From a virus: DNA of 54,017 nucleotides. The DNA lies in IMG/VR virus record IMGVR_UViG_3300018048_002591, positions 1-54,017 of that record. The stretch is one strand, 5' to 3'. Of this stretch, positions 46,289-54,017 are shown one piece after another (position 1 is the first letter of the stretch; every line of letters begins with the position of its first letter). The translations under genes were made by a program, and so were the position numbers. A model generated the notes under the pieces. The model was not told where the DNA came from, searched no databases, and saw nothing but the letters and a program-made list of their open reading frames with translations.

Positions 46289-47185
46289 TTAGAATTTACC
46301 TTTTCTGTTTCTATAGAAACTTGTTAGTCTTGGTATGTACATGTACTTATGCCCTTTATCTTTAATAGCTTTCATCATTCTATTAAACATATCAACGTCA
46401 GCCGGGTTTGTCTTAGCCATAGGTATCTTTGGGGCTGTGTTTGCTTGTTGAGATGCATCACGGTATCTTAAATCACCGCACATACTAGGTCTCCATGAAA
46501 CCGCTGAATGGCTAACATCACCATGTGTATAGCCTAGATTATTTGGCTCTATTGTATTAGTATGTCTTTCATCTCTAGGTTGATACATAAACTTCTTTGA
46601 ACTATTTGTTGCATCTACCTTTTTGCGACTTCTTGTAAATACATATGCCAATTCAGGATATTGCGTGTATGCCTTTGCCAAAAGCTCCAAGTGATCTGGG
46701 CTCCATTTATCATCATGATCAATTCTTACAATGTAATCACAGCCATCGTTCTTTGCCATCTGAAGGCCTTTATTCATAGCACCACATCCTGCCGTATATC
46801 TAAATTGTTGTTTAGTAAAACCTTTGTCACGTTCTCCTGGTGTCGATAGATTATGGTATTTCAGTTTTTCTTTAGGAATTACTTCATCCATTACCTTTTT
46901 TATTTCTTCATCACCATCATATTTATCGCCTACTAAGTAAACTACATAATTGTCATATTTCTGATTCTTAATAGATCCTAAAGAATCTCTAAGTAGAGAA
47001 GGAGTGTCCATAAATTTTTGACGACCAGTCTGAGCACCGCCATCAGAAATTTTATGAGTAGGCATTACAATACCAAACTTAATCTTTTTATCAATTTCAC
47101 TAGTAAGATTCTTCTCTAATAAGATTTCAAAATTCCCTGAGCCTATATATGACTCTAGTAAATTGTATTCATCAAAGCTTATCAT
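46289..47185 (-). CDS. GT2-type glycosyltransferase with capsid-targeting-like leader
   Basis: 298 residues. The GT-A domain begins at ~36 (KFGIVMPTHKISDGGAQTG) and has the metal site in YIVRIDHDDKWSPDHLELL (136-154), typical of family 2 enzymes, then AYVFTRSRKK and a C-terminal CGDLRYRDAS segment. The N-terminal ~33 residues are an extra leader, ISFDEYNLLESYIG, resembling the opening of the proline-repeat head protein (LLSFEGYKMLNES) and, more loosely, T4 internal-protein leaders cut after an acidic residue. It is the last gene of the nrdB-to-GT2 operon, with ATGA overlap to the aminotransferase. It may transfer the bacillosamine-type sugar made upstream; packaging in the head is a speculation from the leader. 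Confidence 0.8.
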   Translation of the reverse strand: MISFDEYNLLESYIGSGNFEILLEKNLTSEIDKKIKFGIVMPTHKISDGGAQTGRQKFMDTPSLLRDSLGSIKNQKYDNYVVYLVGDKYDGDEEIKKVMDEVIPKEKLKYHNLSTPGERDKGFTKQQFRYTAGCGAMNKGLQMAKNDGCDYIVRIDHDDKWSPDHLELLAKAYTQYPELAYVFTRSRKKVDATNSSKKFMYQPRDERHTNTIEPNNLGYTHGDVSHSAVSWRPSMCGDLRYRDASQQANTAPKIPMAKTNPADVDMFNRMMKAIKDKGHKYMYIPRLTSFYRNRKGKF

Positions 47186-48297
47186 TTATTGAAAAATGTT
47201 TTTATTGACTCAATTATCCTTTTAAGATCTTCATCGGTTAAATCCGACCCTGAAGGTAAGCATATACCTTGTAAGAATAATAGAGCACTGTTTCCATTTA
47301 TATATTTTCGGTATGAGGTTAGAACCGGTTGCTGATGCATAGGTTTCCAAATCCTTCTAGCTTCAATATTATCATTTGCTAAATGTTCTATGAGTTCTTG
47401 TGGTCTATCTTCTGGTTTTAAAATAGCACAAGTTAACCATGCATTGGATCTATCATGATCAGTCTCCTCCTGGAATGAATAAAAGTAATCACCTAATTCT
47501 TTTTTGTAAATTTGGTTAACCTCACGGGTTCTTTTAATACGATCTTCAATAACTTCCATCTGACCTATTCCTATAGCAGCAAGAATATTACTCATTCTAT
47601 AATTATATCCAATTTCAGTATGATGGTAGAACGGCATCGGATCTTTTGCTTGTGTTGATAAGAACCTCATCTTATCAGCTTTTTCTTTATCATCAGTAAT
47701 TATAACCCCACCGCCAGATGTTGAAAGTAATTTATTTCCATTAAATGAATAGACTCCAATTTTACCAAATGTACCTGTATGTTTTCCATCAATCGTTGAT
47801 CCTAAACTTTCAGCAGCATCTTCAATAATAGGTATATCATATTCATCGGATAATTTTTTAATTGCATCCATGTTACAAGGAACTCCAAAAATATGTACTG
47901 GAATAATTGCTTTAGGTTTTTTACCTATTGCATTTGAATTAAGAATTGCGGTTTCTAATAAAACAGGATCCATGTTCCATGTACCTTCCTCAGAATCTAC
48001 AAATATAGGTTCTGCTCCACAATATAAAATAGGATTCACGGTTCCAATAAAGGTTAGAGAAGAGCATATAACAAAATCACCATCTCCTACACCTAAAGCC
48101 TTTAATGCCAAGTGAATACCTGCAGTACCGGATGTTACCGCCACGGCATGTTTTGCGCCAGTATATTCTTTAATGGATTCTTCAAATTTGGTAAGATGAG
48201 GTCCTACTGGTGCAATCCAATTTTGTTCAAATGCCTCTTTTATATAATCAAGCTCTTTACCTGACATATGAGGTGGGGATAAGTATATTTTCTTCAT
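47182..48297 (-). CDS. pglE: PLP-dependent sugar aminotransferase (PglE-like, DegT family)
   Basis: 371 residues. The opening IYLSPPHMSGKELDYIKEAF and the closing KYINGNSALLFLQGICLPSG match the Campylobacter jejuni PglE pattern closely ([32 protein letters not shown]). The PLP lysine is Lys189 in YSFNGNKLL and the cofactor aspartate is Asp160 in IIEDAAESLGS. PglE converts the UDP-4-keto sugar into UDP-4-amino-4,6-dideoxy-GlcNAc. The acetyltransferase gene lies 1 bp upstream and the dehydratase just beyond it. A PseC or other DegT aminotransferase specificity is possible, but the end-to-end PglE resemblance is unusually strong. Confidence 0.88.
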   Translation of the reverse strand: MKKIYLSPPHMSGKELDYIKEAFEQNWIAPVGPHLTKFEESIKEYTGAKHAVAVTSGTAGIHLALKALGVGDGDFVICSSLTFIGTVNPILYCGAEPIFVDSEEGTWNMDPVLLETAILNSNAIGKKPKAIIPVHIFGVPCNMDAIKKLSDEYDIPIIEDAAESLGSTIDGKHTGTFGKIGVYSFNGNKLLSTSGGGVIITDDKEKADKMRFLSTQAKDPMPFYHHTEIGYNYRMSNILAAIGIGQMEVIEDRIKRTREVNQIYKKELGDYFYSFQEETDHDRSNAWLTCAILKPEDRPQELIEHLANDNIEARRIWKPMHQQPVLTSYRKYINGNSALLFLQGICLPSGSDLTDEDLKRIIESIKTFFNK

Positions 48298-48298
48298 A

Positions 48299-48832
48299 TT
48301 ATTTTAATTTAGCAGGATTTCCATAGGCTTTAGAATTATCCGGAATATCTCTAACTACAACACTCCCTGCACCAATTACACAATTCTTCCCTATTTTAAT
48401 TCCAGGTATTACAACTGAGCCTGCACCAATGAATGTCCCTTCTCCGATTTCTACAGCTCCACATAAAGTTACATTAGGTGCAATATGTACAAAGTCTCCA
48501 ATTACACAATCATGATCTACTGATGCAGATGTATTAATGATTACATGATTCCCGATAGATACATCATTCTGAATAACCGCACCTGGTGCAATGACAACAC
48601 CTATACCAATTTCATATTCCATTACATATAGACCTTGGTCAGCATTTATAAAATCTACATTACCTAATTTAAGTGCAATCTTTTTTCTGTTTGAATTATC
48701 GCCAACTCCTATGATCCAATCAAATCTAGGATCAGCTTTATAAAAATCATCATCATTATAAAATGAATAGCTATCATCAATAAGAGATGCTATCATTCTT
48801 GCATGACCGCCTTTACCGTAAATGTTTACCAT
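48299..48832 (-). CDS. pglD: Sugar O/N-acetyltransferase (PglD/NeuD-like)
   Basis: 177 residues. The N-terminal nucleotide-sugar domain starts VNIYGKGGHARMIASL. The C-terminal half is a left-handed beta-helix of hexapeptide repeats, with NTSASVDHDCVIGDFVHIAP (100-119), the catalytic-type His107-Asp108 (PglD has His125-Glu126), IGAGSVVIPGIKIG, and the end YGNPAKL. PglD acetylates the 4-amino group of the UDP-sugar to give UDP-N,N'-diacetylbacillosamine. It shares a TAATG junction with the dehydratase. The role is set by its two neighbours. Confidence 0.88.
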   Translation of the reverse strand: MVNIYGKGGHARMIASLIDDSYSFYNDDDFYKADPRFDWIIGVGDNSNRKKIALKLGNVDFINADQGLYVMEYEIGIGVVIAPGAVIQNDVSIGNHVIINTSASVDHDCVIGDFVHIAPNVTLCGAVEIGEGTFIGAGSVVIPGIKIGKNCVIGAGSVVVRDIPDNSKAYGNPAKLK

Positions 48833-49887
48833 TATTCTTCTCTTTTAAATTCAGGGACAATACTTTTGACTAACAATAATATCTTATAAAAATCATTTGA
48901 TCTTATTTTTGAAAGTTTTTCTATCTTAGGGATTAATTCCTTAAAATCATAATCAACATGATTAAGTTTCATTATATTATGATCATCAGTAGTAACCATG
49001 TTTTCCCCGTCACATAATAATTCTTCATAAAGTTTTTCTCCTGGTCTTAGTCCAATGTATTTAATTTCAGCATTACTATTAAAATGAGAAATTAATCTTT
49101 TTGCTAAATCATTAATATTTACAGGCTCACCCATATCAAATAGAAACACTTCTCCACCTTTACCTAAAACACTTGCCTGTAATACTAATTGACATGCTTC
49201 AGGTATCGTCATAAAATATCTAATAACTTCTTTATGAGTAACACTAACAGGCCCACCTCTTTCAATCTGTTTAATAAACGTAGGAATAACAGAACCTTCG
49301 GATCCTAATACATTACCAAACCTAGTAACAATAAAATTTGTGGCAGATTTAGTTTCTAAGAATTGTGTATAAAGTTCGGCTATTCTTTTAGTAGCACCCA
49401 TTATATTTGTTGGATTTACTGCCTTATCAGTTGATACCATTACAAACTTTTCTACCTCATTCATATAAGCAATATTGGAAACATTCATTGTTCCTAATAC
49501 ATTAGTTTTTATTGCCTCAATTGGGTTTAACTCCATCATAGGGACATGCTTATATGCAGCTGCATGAAATACTATGTTAGGTTTAAAAGTATCAAATATT
49601 TCGTCTAATCTATACTTATCTCTTACATCTCCTATAACATATTTAATATGAGCTTTTGGATAAGTTCTGGATATTTCTTGTTCAAGATGAAACATTGATG
49701 CCTCTGCATTATCGTAAACGGTTACAGTAGATGTCCCACATTTAATTAACTGTCTTACTATTTCACTTCCTATTGAACCAGCACCACCAGTTACTAAAAC
49801 TCTTTTACCTTTTATGTAATCTTGGATTGCTTCTAAATCCGTAGTAATAGGATCTCTTCCAAGTAGCTTATTATAATCTATCTCCAA
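48832..49887 (-). CDS. pglF: UDP-GlcNAc 4,6-dehydratase (PglF/FlaA1/CapD catalytic domain)
   Basis: 351 residues. NAD-binding TGGAGSIG (33-40), AAYKHVPMMELNP (111-123), VSTDKAVNPTNIMGATK (151-167) and RFGNVLGSEGSV are diagnostic of the FlaA1/CapD/PglF dehydratases. It lacks the N-terminal membrane domain of full-length PglF/WbpM (about 590 or more residues), so it is a soluble catalytic core. The best start is TTG at 49887; no earlier in-frame ATG exists because a stop precedes. That start overlaps the Nudix gene by 17 bp. Together with the acetyltransferase and aminotransferase it forms a three-step diacetylbacillosamine pathway; a pseudaminic-acid-type PseB activity is the main alternative. 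Confidence 0.9.
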   Translation of the reverse strand: MEIDYNKLLGRDPITTDLEAIQDYIKGKRVLVTGGAGSIGSEIVRQLIKCGTSTVTVYDNAEASMFHLEQEISRTYPKAHIKYVIGDVRDKYRLDEIFDTFKPNIVFHAAAYKHVPMMELNPIEAIKTNVLGTMNVSNIAYMNEVEKFVMVSTDKAVNPTNIMGATKRIAELYTQFLETKSATNFIVTRFGNVLGSEGSVIPTFIKQIERGGPVSVTHKEVIRYFMTIPEACQLVLQASVLGKGGEVFLFDMGEPVNINDLAKRLISHFNSNAEIKYIGLRPGEKLYEELLCDGENMVTTDDHNIMKLNHVDYDFKELIPKIEKLSKIRSNDFYKILLLVKSIVPEFKREE

Positions 49888-50359
49888 ACCTTTTAAAGTT
49901 TAAAATGTTTTGCTTCTTTTCTAAAAGTCCCTTTCCTACTAAATTATTGACTAAAGAAATTTGAGACTTCATGACTCTTTTCATAGCTTCTTTATAATCT
50001 AAAAAACCAGCCCAGTCAACTTCTTCAACTTGTAATTGCTTTTTAGGAACTCTTAAATCCTTTAACCCTATCTGGTTAAGATCATCTATTTTTACAATGT
50101 AATAATATACAATCTTATGACCATATTTTTTGGTACTTACCGTAAATGTATATTCAGTAGGATCTATAAGTTTTTTAGGAATGTTAATTCCAACTTCTTC
50201 ACGAGTTTCTCTTATTGCTGCATCTAATTTAGATTCACCATCATCAATGCCACCTTTAGGAATACCATAAGATCCATACCATCCTCTTGAGGTTGTATGA
50301 GCCAATAAAATTTTATTGTCATATATGATCGCTAAACCTGCAGATTTTTTAGTTTTCAT
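49871..50359 (-). CDS. Nudix hydrolase
   Basis: 162 residues. The Nudix box is complete, GGIDDGESKLDAAIRETREE-VGI (36-58), with preceding SYGIPKG, and the body has YTFTVSTKKYGHKIVYYYIV. Such enzymes hydrolyse nucleoside diphosphates linked to another group. It overlaps the KdsA gene by 4 bp (ATGA) and the dehydratase by 17 bp. Possible roles are trimming nucleotide sugars made in the same operon or sanitising nucleotides near the ribonucleotide reductase. Substrate not readable from sequence. Confidence 0.88.
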   Translation of the reverse strand: MKTKKSAGLAIIYDNKILLAHTTSRGWYGSYGIPKGGIDDGESKLDAAIRETREEVGINIPKKLIDPTEYTFTVSTKKYGHKIVYYYIVKIDDLNQIGLKDLRVPKKQLQVEEVDWAGFLDYKEAMKRVMKSQISLVNNLVGKGLLEKKQNILNFKRFGDRL

Positions 50360-51096
50360 ATATTATTTATTTGAGATACGATCCACTCTAATTCAACTTG
50401 GCTATCAGCATCTGAAATTGCATTTGTTGGATCAGGATGAGTTTCAATAAATACTCCATCGTATTCAAATATCTTAGCAGCAAGGGCATATTTTTTAGCC
50501 AATTCTCTATCGCCCCCGGTTGTTTCACCTTTAGGTTTTTGTGTTGAGTGAGTACAATCTAAAAAGACCCCATCACTAAATGACTTCATAATATCAACAG
50601 CCCTAAAGTCAGGCATAAGACCACTATAACCAAATGAAGTACCTCTTTCAGTAATGTACACTTTAGCTTTAGGATTAACTTCCTTAATTTTAGTAACTAC
50701 GTGTTCCATTGCATGTGGTGATAGCCACTGCCCTTTCTTAACATTAATATGCTTAAACCATTTTGCGCAAGCTATTACTAAATCTGTTTGTCTACATAAG
50801 AACGCTGGTATTTGTATCATATCAATGTACCCTGAAAGTTTCTCTGCTTGCCACGGTTCATGGATGTCTGTAACTAATTTCACACTAGGATAGGTTGCTT
50901 TAATCCAAGCAAATATATCTAAACCTTTATGAATACCAGGACCTCTATCTGAGTGGATAGAGGTTCGGTTTGCTTTATCAAAAGATCCTTTAAAATACCA
51001 ATCTTTACCTTTCATTATAGGGTATAAGACATCTAAAACTTCTTTACAGTTTTCTTGGCTTTCTAAAGAACACGGGCCTAAAATATACTTATCCAT
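50356..51096 (-). CDS. kdsA: 3-deoxy-D-manno-octulosonate-8-phosphate synthase (KdsA-like)
   Basis: 246 residues from ATG 51096; a GTG one codon earlier is unlikely. Slightly shorter than bacterial KdsA (about 280). It condenses phosphoenolpyruvate with arabinose 5-phosphate toward Kdo for LPS. Signature parts: GPCSLES (8-14), KGSFDKANRTS (36-46), LVTDIHEPWQ, the active-site stretch QIPAFLCRQTDL, KKGQWLSP and ERGTSFGYSG. The Cys in LDCTHSTQKP near the C-terminal end of the barrel may place it in the metal-dependent class. It overlaps nrdA by 8 bp and the Nudix gene by 4 bp, so it sits in the RNR-sugar operon. Supply of Kdo during infection is inferred. Confidence 0.93.
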   Translation of the reverse strand: MDKYILGPCSLESQENCKEVLDVLYPIMKGKDWYFKGSFDKANRTSIHSDRGPGIHKGLDIFAWIKATYPSVKLVTDIHEPWQAEKLSGYIDMIQIPAFLCRQTDLVIACAKWFKHINVKKGQWLSPHAMEHVVTKIKEVNPKAKVYITERGTSFGYSGLMPDFRAVDIMKSFSDGVFLDCTHSTQKPKGETTGGDRELAKKYALAAKIFEYDGVFIETHPDPTNAISDADSQVELEWIVSQINNI

Positions 51097-52864
51097 CACA
51101 ACTTACGCATTCTTCCATAGCTTTTGCGGCAATATCACCTCTTAATACAGATTCAGTTCTCATATAGTAAAGTGTTTTGATTCCCTGTTTCCATGCTTCA
51201 AGGTGGACTTGGTTAATCCACTTAGGTGAAGCTTCTTTAGGAAACGCAAGATTAAGAGATACTGCTTGATCAATATATTGTTGCCTAATACCGGCTTGCC
51301 TTACTAGTTCTAATTGGTTAATTTCTTTAAAGGTTTTAAATACATCTTTAAAAGGTACACCTTCTTCAAATTCAGGTACATCTTTACATTTAACCAAAAT
51401 TCCTTTAACAAAACACCACTCATCTAAAAACTTAAGACCTTGTACAGATCCACCATCTGCCATTATTTTATCCCATACCTTTTTATTGTTATGGCCTATC
51501 TTTTCAAGGAATCCTTCAAGAATACTATTCTTTCTAATAAAGGTTCCCTTTGCGGATTGATCGGTCCAAATATTTGCAGGTACAGGTTCAACCCCAGCAG
51601 AAATACCGCCAGCGAGTTTAGAATTAGAAACAGTTGGAGCAACGGCTCTAAGGTGAGTATTTCTAAATCCAGTATCTCTACACCAAAGAGGTTCTCCGTA
51701 TTCTTCTGCTAAATCACGGCTTGCTCTTTCGCTTTCAATTTTAATTTGAGAAAAGATATTTCGCGTTTCATATTGAGCCTCTAAACCTTCAAACGCAATA
51801 CCTCTCTGCTGTAGGTATGTATGCCATCCTAAAACACCAAGACCTAAGGCTCTCCCTTTTTCTGCCGTTCTTACGGAATTTTCAAACCCTTTTCTGTACT
51901 TTGCCTTTTGTATAAATTCTTCAAGAACGCCATCTAAAAACCATGTAGCATCATAAATAAGATTAGTATTTTTCCATTCATCATATTTAGAAAGATTAAG
52001 AGAACTTAAGCAGCATACAAAAGAATGATTTTCGTCGCTGTGTAATGTTATCTCAGAGCAGATGTTGGTCATAAAGACCTTTAAACCATTTCTCTTATAT
52101 GCTTCCGGGTTTTGCTTATTAACATTTCCTCGATACATTATATAAGGTTGCCCAGTTTGTCTTCTCTTTCTTTGAACAGCTGAAAATCGTGACCTAGCAT
52201 CATTATCACCTTCCATTACCTTTCTCATAAACTTATCAGAAATGATAACACATTGATTCATATTTAAACATTGACGATTAATATCACCCTTAGGTTCTCT
52301 AATTTCTAACCACTCCCAAAAGTCACCATGTTCAATATTTAAATTTGAACTAGCTGCACCTCGCCTAACCGCACCTTGATTAGTAGCAAGAATAGTAGAA
52401 TCATTAATCTTTATAAAAGGTACTACACCATCACTTGTACCATTATCGGTTATCTCTGCACCAGCAGGTCTAATCTGATTATGACATATCCCAACACCAC
52501 CTCCATGTTTAGCCAATAACATTAATTCAAGGTTCTTTTGCCCTATATCATTAATAGAATCAGCCACATCAATTCCAAAACAGCTTATAGGTAAACCTCT
52601 TTCAGTTCCAGTATTACTTAATACAGGTGATGCTAAGTTTAACCATCCTTTCCAAATATATTTAAAAAACTTATCCGCAAGGTCAGGTTTCTTTAATCTA
52701 TTTGCTACAGTAGTACATACTCTCCAATATGCATCTCTTGGGGTTTCTCCAGGTAAACAATATCCTTTTGATATTGTTTGTAAGTAAACATTAGTATGGC
52801 CCCATTCAGGGTAATCAACACCCCTTTCCCATCCTAATTCTTTTTCTAATTGATCTGCTGTCAT
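51089..52864 (-). CDS. nrdA: Ribonucleotide reductase large subunit (NrdA, class I)
   Basis: 591 residues; shorter than E. coli NrdA (761) because the N-terminal ATP-cone allosteric domain is missing (sequence starts directly at the GWERGVDYPEWG region). Active-site residues are present: Cys95 (LPISCFG), the NICSE motif (267-271) with Cys269 and Glu271, Cys284 in FVCCLSS as partner of Cys95, and the electron-transfer tyrosines in KTLYYMR. The C-terminal redox pair is CVSC (586-589). Lack of an ATP cone suggests no dATP shut-off of overall activity. It lies 18 bp after nrdB and overlaps kdsA by 8 bp. Confidence 0.96.
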   Translation of the reverse strand: MTADQLEKELGWERGVDYPEWGHTNVYLQTISKGYCLPGETPRDAYWRVCTTVANRLKKPDLADKFFKYIWKGWLNLASPVLSNTGTERGLPISCFGIDVADSINDIGQKNLELMLLAKHGGGVGICHNQIRPAGAEITDNGTSDGVVPFIKINDSTILATNQGAVRRGAASSNLNIEHGDFWEWLEIREPKGDINRQCLNMNQCVIISDKFMRKVMEGDNDARSRFSAVQRKRRQTGQPYIMYRGNVNKQNPEAYKRNGLKVFMTNICSEITLHSDENHSFVCCLSSLNLSKYDEWKNTNLIYDATWFLDGVLEEFIQKAKYRKGFENSVRTAEKGRALGLGVLGWHTYLQQRGIAFEGLEAQYETRNIFSQIKIESERASRDLAEEYGEPLWCRDTGFRNTHLRAVAPTVSNSKLAGGISAGVEPVPANIWTDQSAKGTFIRKNSILEGFLEKIGHNNKKVWDKIMADGGSVQGLKFLDEWCFVKGILVKCKDVPEFEEGVPFKDVFKTFKEINQLELVRQAGIRQQYIDQAVSLNLAFPKEASPKWINQVHLEAWKQGIKTLYYMRTESVLRGDIAAKAMEECVSCDG

Positions 52865-52882
52865 TTTTATCTTCTTTATTAT

Positions 52883-53878
52883 TTACCAAATGTCGTCCCA
52901 ATTATCATCTTCTCCTGCCTTTGCATAATCAGTAGGTCTGATTGCAAAAAAGTCAGTGTGAGTATGCCCACCAGTAAGGTGATAAAACCAATCTAAATTA
53001 TCTGCTGATTTTTCATCATAATCAAAAATGGCATCATACCCTAATTCCTCCAACTTTTCATTAGTTCTTCGGTAAATAAAGTTCTTAAGGTCATATGCTG
53101 CGAGATTTTCTAAATCTCCTTGTTCAAATATTTTATCAATATACTTATGCTCCATTTCTATAATAAGAGATGCTGCATTTTCAATATCAGCTCTTGCTTC
53201 TTCTTTTAACTCAGGATACTCTTCACACATATGGCGGAATAGTTTACATCCCATTTTAGAATGCAGTGATTCGTCTCTTACTGACCATTTCATTTGTTGA
53301 CCAATACCTTTTAAAAAGTTTCTCAGTTGGAAACTATAAAGAACAGCAAAAGATGAGTAAAGTGCAACACCTTCAGCAAAGGCAGAAAAGATAGCAAGAG
53401 ATCTTCCTACTTCTTTACGTGCATTAGGATCTTTATGCAAATCTTCATGAGTATAGTCAGCTGTTGTTTGCATTAAGAATTCAAAGCGGTCAGCAATAGA
53501 AGGTTCATGTAAAAATGCTTCAAAATCTTCAAGACCTAATGTTTCATTAAGATAAGAATATGCAACTGCATGGATAGTTTCTTGTGATCCAAACATCATA
53601 GCCATTTGTCTAATTTCATGTTTAGGGAACCACTTAGTAACCATTCCTGTCCAATAGTCAGAAACTGCACATTCAGTTTGAGCAAATCCTAAAAGTATAT
53701 TACCTACTAAGTTCTTTTCCGATGGATTAAGATTTTCATTCCAATCTTTAACATCGCTTTGCATTGAAATTTCAGTATGAAGCCAAAATGCCTGGGCTTG
53801 TGGAAGCCATCCTTCTAAATAATACTCAGGGTATTCAAAGGGTTTGTAGTGAATTCTTTCGGTAAATAAGTTGCTCAT
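52883..53878 (-). CDS. nrdB: Ribonucleotide reductase small subunit (NrdB, class I)
   Basis: 331 residues from the ATG at 53878 (an earlier TTG at 53938 would add 20 residues into the preceding gene's end). Metal-ligand motifs are visible: FAQTECAVSDYW, ETIHAVAY (where Tyr occupies the radical-tyrosine spacing of Glu-x6-Tyr), AEGVALYSS and RDESLHSKMG. The C-terminus (TDFFAIRPTDYAKAGEDDNWDDIW) is acidic and would dock on NrdA. The leader is very A-rich. It starts the transcription run nrdB-nrdA-kdsA-Nudix-PglF-PglD-PglE-GT2. Confidence 0.96.
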   Translation of the reverse strand: MSNLFTERIHYKPFEYPEYYLEGWLPQAQAFWLHTEISMQSDVKDWNENLNPSEKNLVGNILLGFAQTECAVSDYWTGMVTKWFPKHEIRQMAMMFGSQETIHAVAYSYLNETLGLEDFEAFLHEPSIADRFEFLMQTTADYTHEDLHKDPNARKEVGRSLAIFSAFAEGVALYSSFAVLYSFQLRNFLKGIGQQMKWSVRDESLHSKMGCKLFRHMCEEYPELKEEARADIENAASLIIEMEHKYIDKIFEQGDLENLAAYDLKNFIYRRTNEKLEELGYDAIFDYDEKSADNLDWFYHLTGGHTHTDFFAIRPTDYAKAGEDDNWDDIW

Positions 53879-53900
53879 TTGTATTTTTTGTTTTTTAATT

Positions 53901-54017
53901 TTATCCCGCTCTATAACAAAGTAATTCGGTTGCTTCAATTTCTTCTCCAGGTTTACCTATTCTATACAAACCTGTTTCGGGTTCTTGGACTAATTGAGGA
54001 CCACCTGTTATTTGAAC
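53901..54017 (-). CDS. Unidentified gene, C-terminal fragment (N-terminus off the window)
   Basis: The last 38 codons of a minus-strand gene end in TAA at 53901-53903, 22 bp before the nrdB ATG. The visible part begins TGGPQLVQEPETGLYRIG after three residues and ends LLCYRAG; it is too short for identification. Its position suggests co-transcription with nrdB. Confidence 0.6.
   Translation of the reverse strand, partial: VQITGGPQLVQEPETGLYRIGKPGEEIEATELLCYRAG

Noticed and set aside
53879-53938. 20-residue N-terminal extension of NrdB from TTG 53938
   Set aside because: It overlaps the end of the preceding gene and is unlike NrdB N-termini; ATG 53878 has a normal A-rich leader.
1-54017. tRNA genes, insertion sequences or a prophage attachment site
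   Set aside because: Gaps between genes are under about 130 bp and are explained by terminators and promoter boxes; no cloverleaf, transposase or terminal repeats were noticed by eye. A tRNA scan would settle the first point.

Overview
This AT-rich window reads as a contiguous piece of a T4-like contractile-tailed phage genome. It holds recognisable counterparts of T4 gp15, gp16, gp17, gp18, gp19, gp20, gp21/22, gp23, gp4, gp26, gp41, gp43 (C-terminal part only), gp44, gp45, gp46, gp47, gp55, RNase H and UvsX. All but one gene lie on the minus strand, packed with 1-30 bp overlaps or short gaps. A Bacteroidota host is inferred, not proven. The 58-residue gene at 46078-46254 closely resembles the histone H1-like (Hc1-type) proteins of that phylum, and most starts have A/T-rich leaders rather than clear Shine-Dalgarno sequences.

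Layout by coordinate. 1-14.7 kb: a tape-measure-like partial gene, a gp26-like gene with an overlapping +1-frame extension, a GIY-YIG nuclease, tail tube, tail sheath, large terminase, GroES-like co-chaperonin, small terminase, a lectin-domain structural protein, a duplicated four-helix membrane protein, a methyltransferase-like protein, two unknowns and RNase H. 14.7-17.2 kb: clamp loader gp44 with a coupled 53-residue gene, the only plus-strand gene (MptE/DUF115-like) and a zinc-ribbon protein. 17.2-28.1 kb: the head module with a proline-repeat head protein, major capsid protein, protease-scaffold fusion, portal, gp2-like and gp4-like completion proteins, late sigma factor gp55, a large coiled-coil protein and gp15. 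28.1-38.7 kb: gp46, gp47, helicase gp41, UvsX, two glycosyltransferases, the DNA polymerase C-terminal fragment, sliding clamp and a cyclophilin.

38.7-46 kb is a sugar and modification block: a DxD glycosyltransferase-like protein, a C5-cytosine methyltransferase, a SAM methyltransferase, an epimerase, a GT-B-like protein, a nucleotidyltransferase, a small-molecule kinase and a HAD phosphatase. Then come the histone-like gene and a tightly coupled operon, in transcription order nrdB, nrdA, kdsA, Nudix, and dehydratase-acetyltransferase-aminotransferase (PglF-PglD-PglE-like), ending in a GT2 glycosyltransferase. The three Pgl-like enzymes would together make UDP-N,N'-diacetylbacillosamine or a close relative, an unusual capacity for a phage.

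Two recurring upstream motifs split the genes by class. GAATATATAAA-type boxes precede structural genes and fit gp55-dependent late promoters. TATATAATAATAAA-type boxes precede uvsX, gp45, gp55 and the HAD gene, with close relatives at gp41 and gp44. Five intrinsic terminators are visible. No tRNA, CRISPR array or insertion sequence was seen. No stretch over 300 bases lacks a gene.
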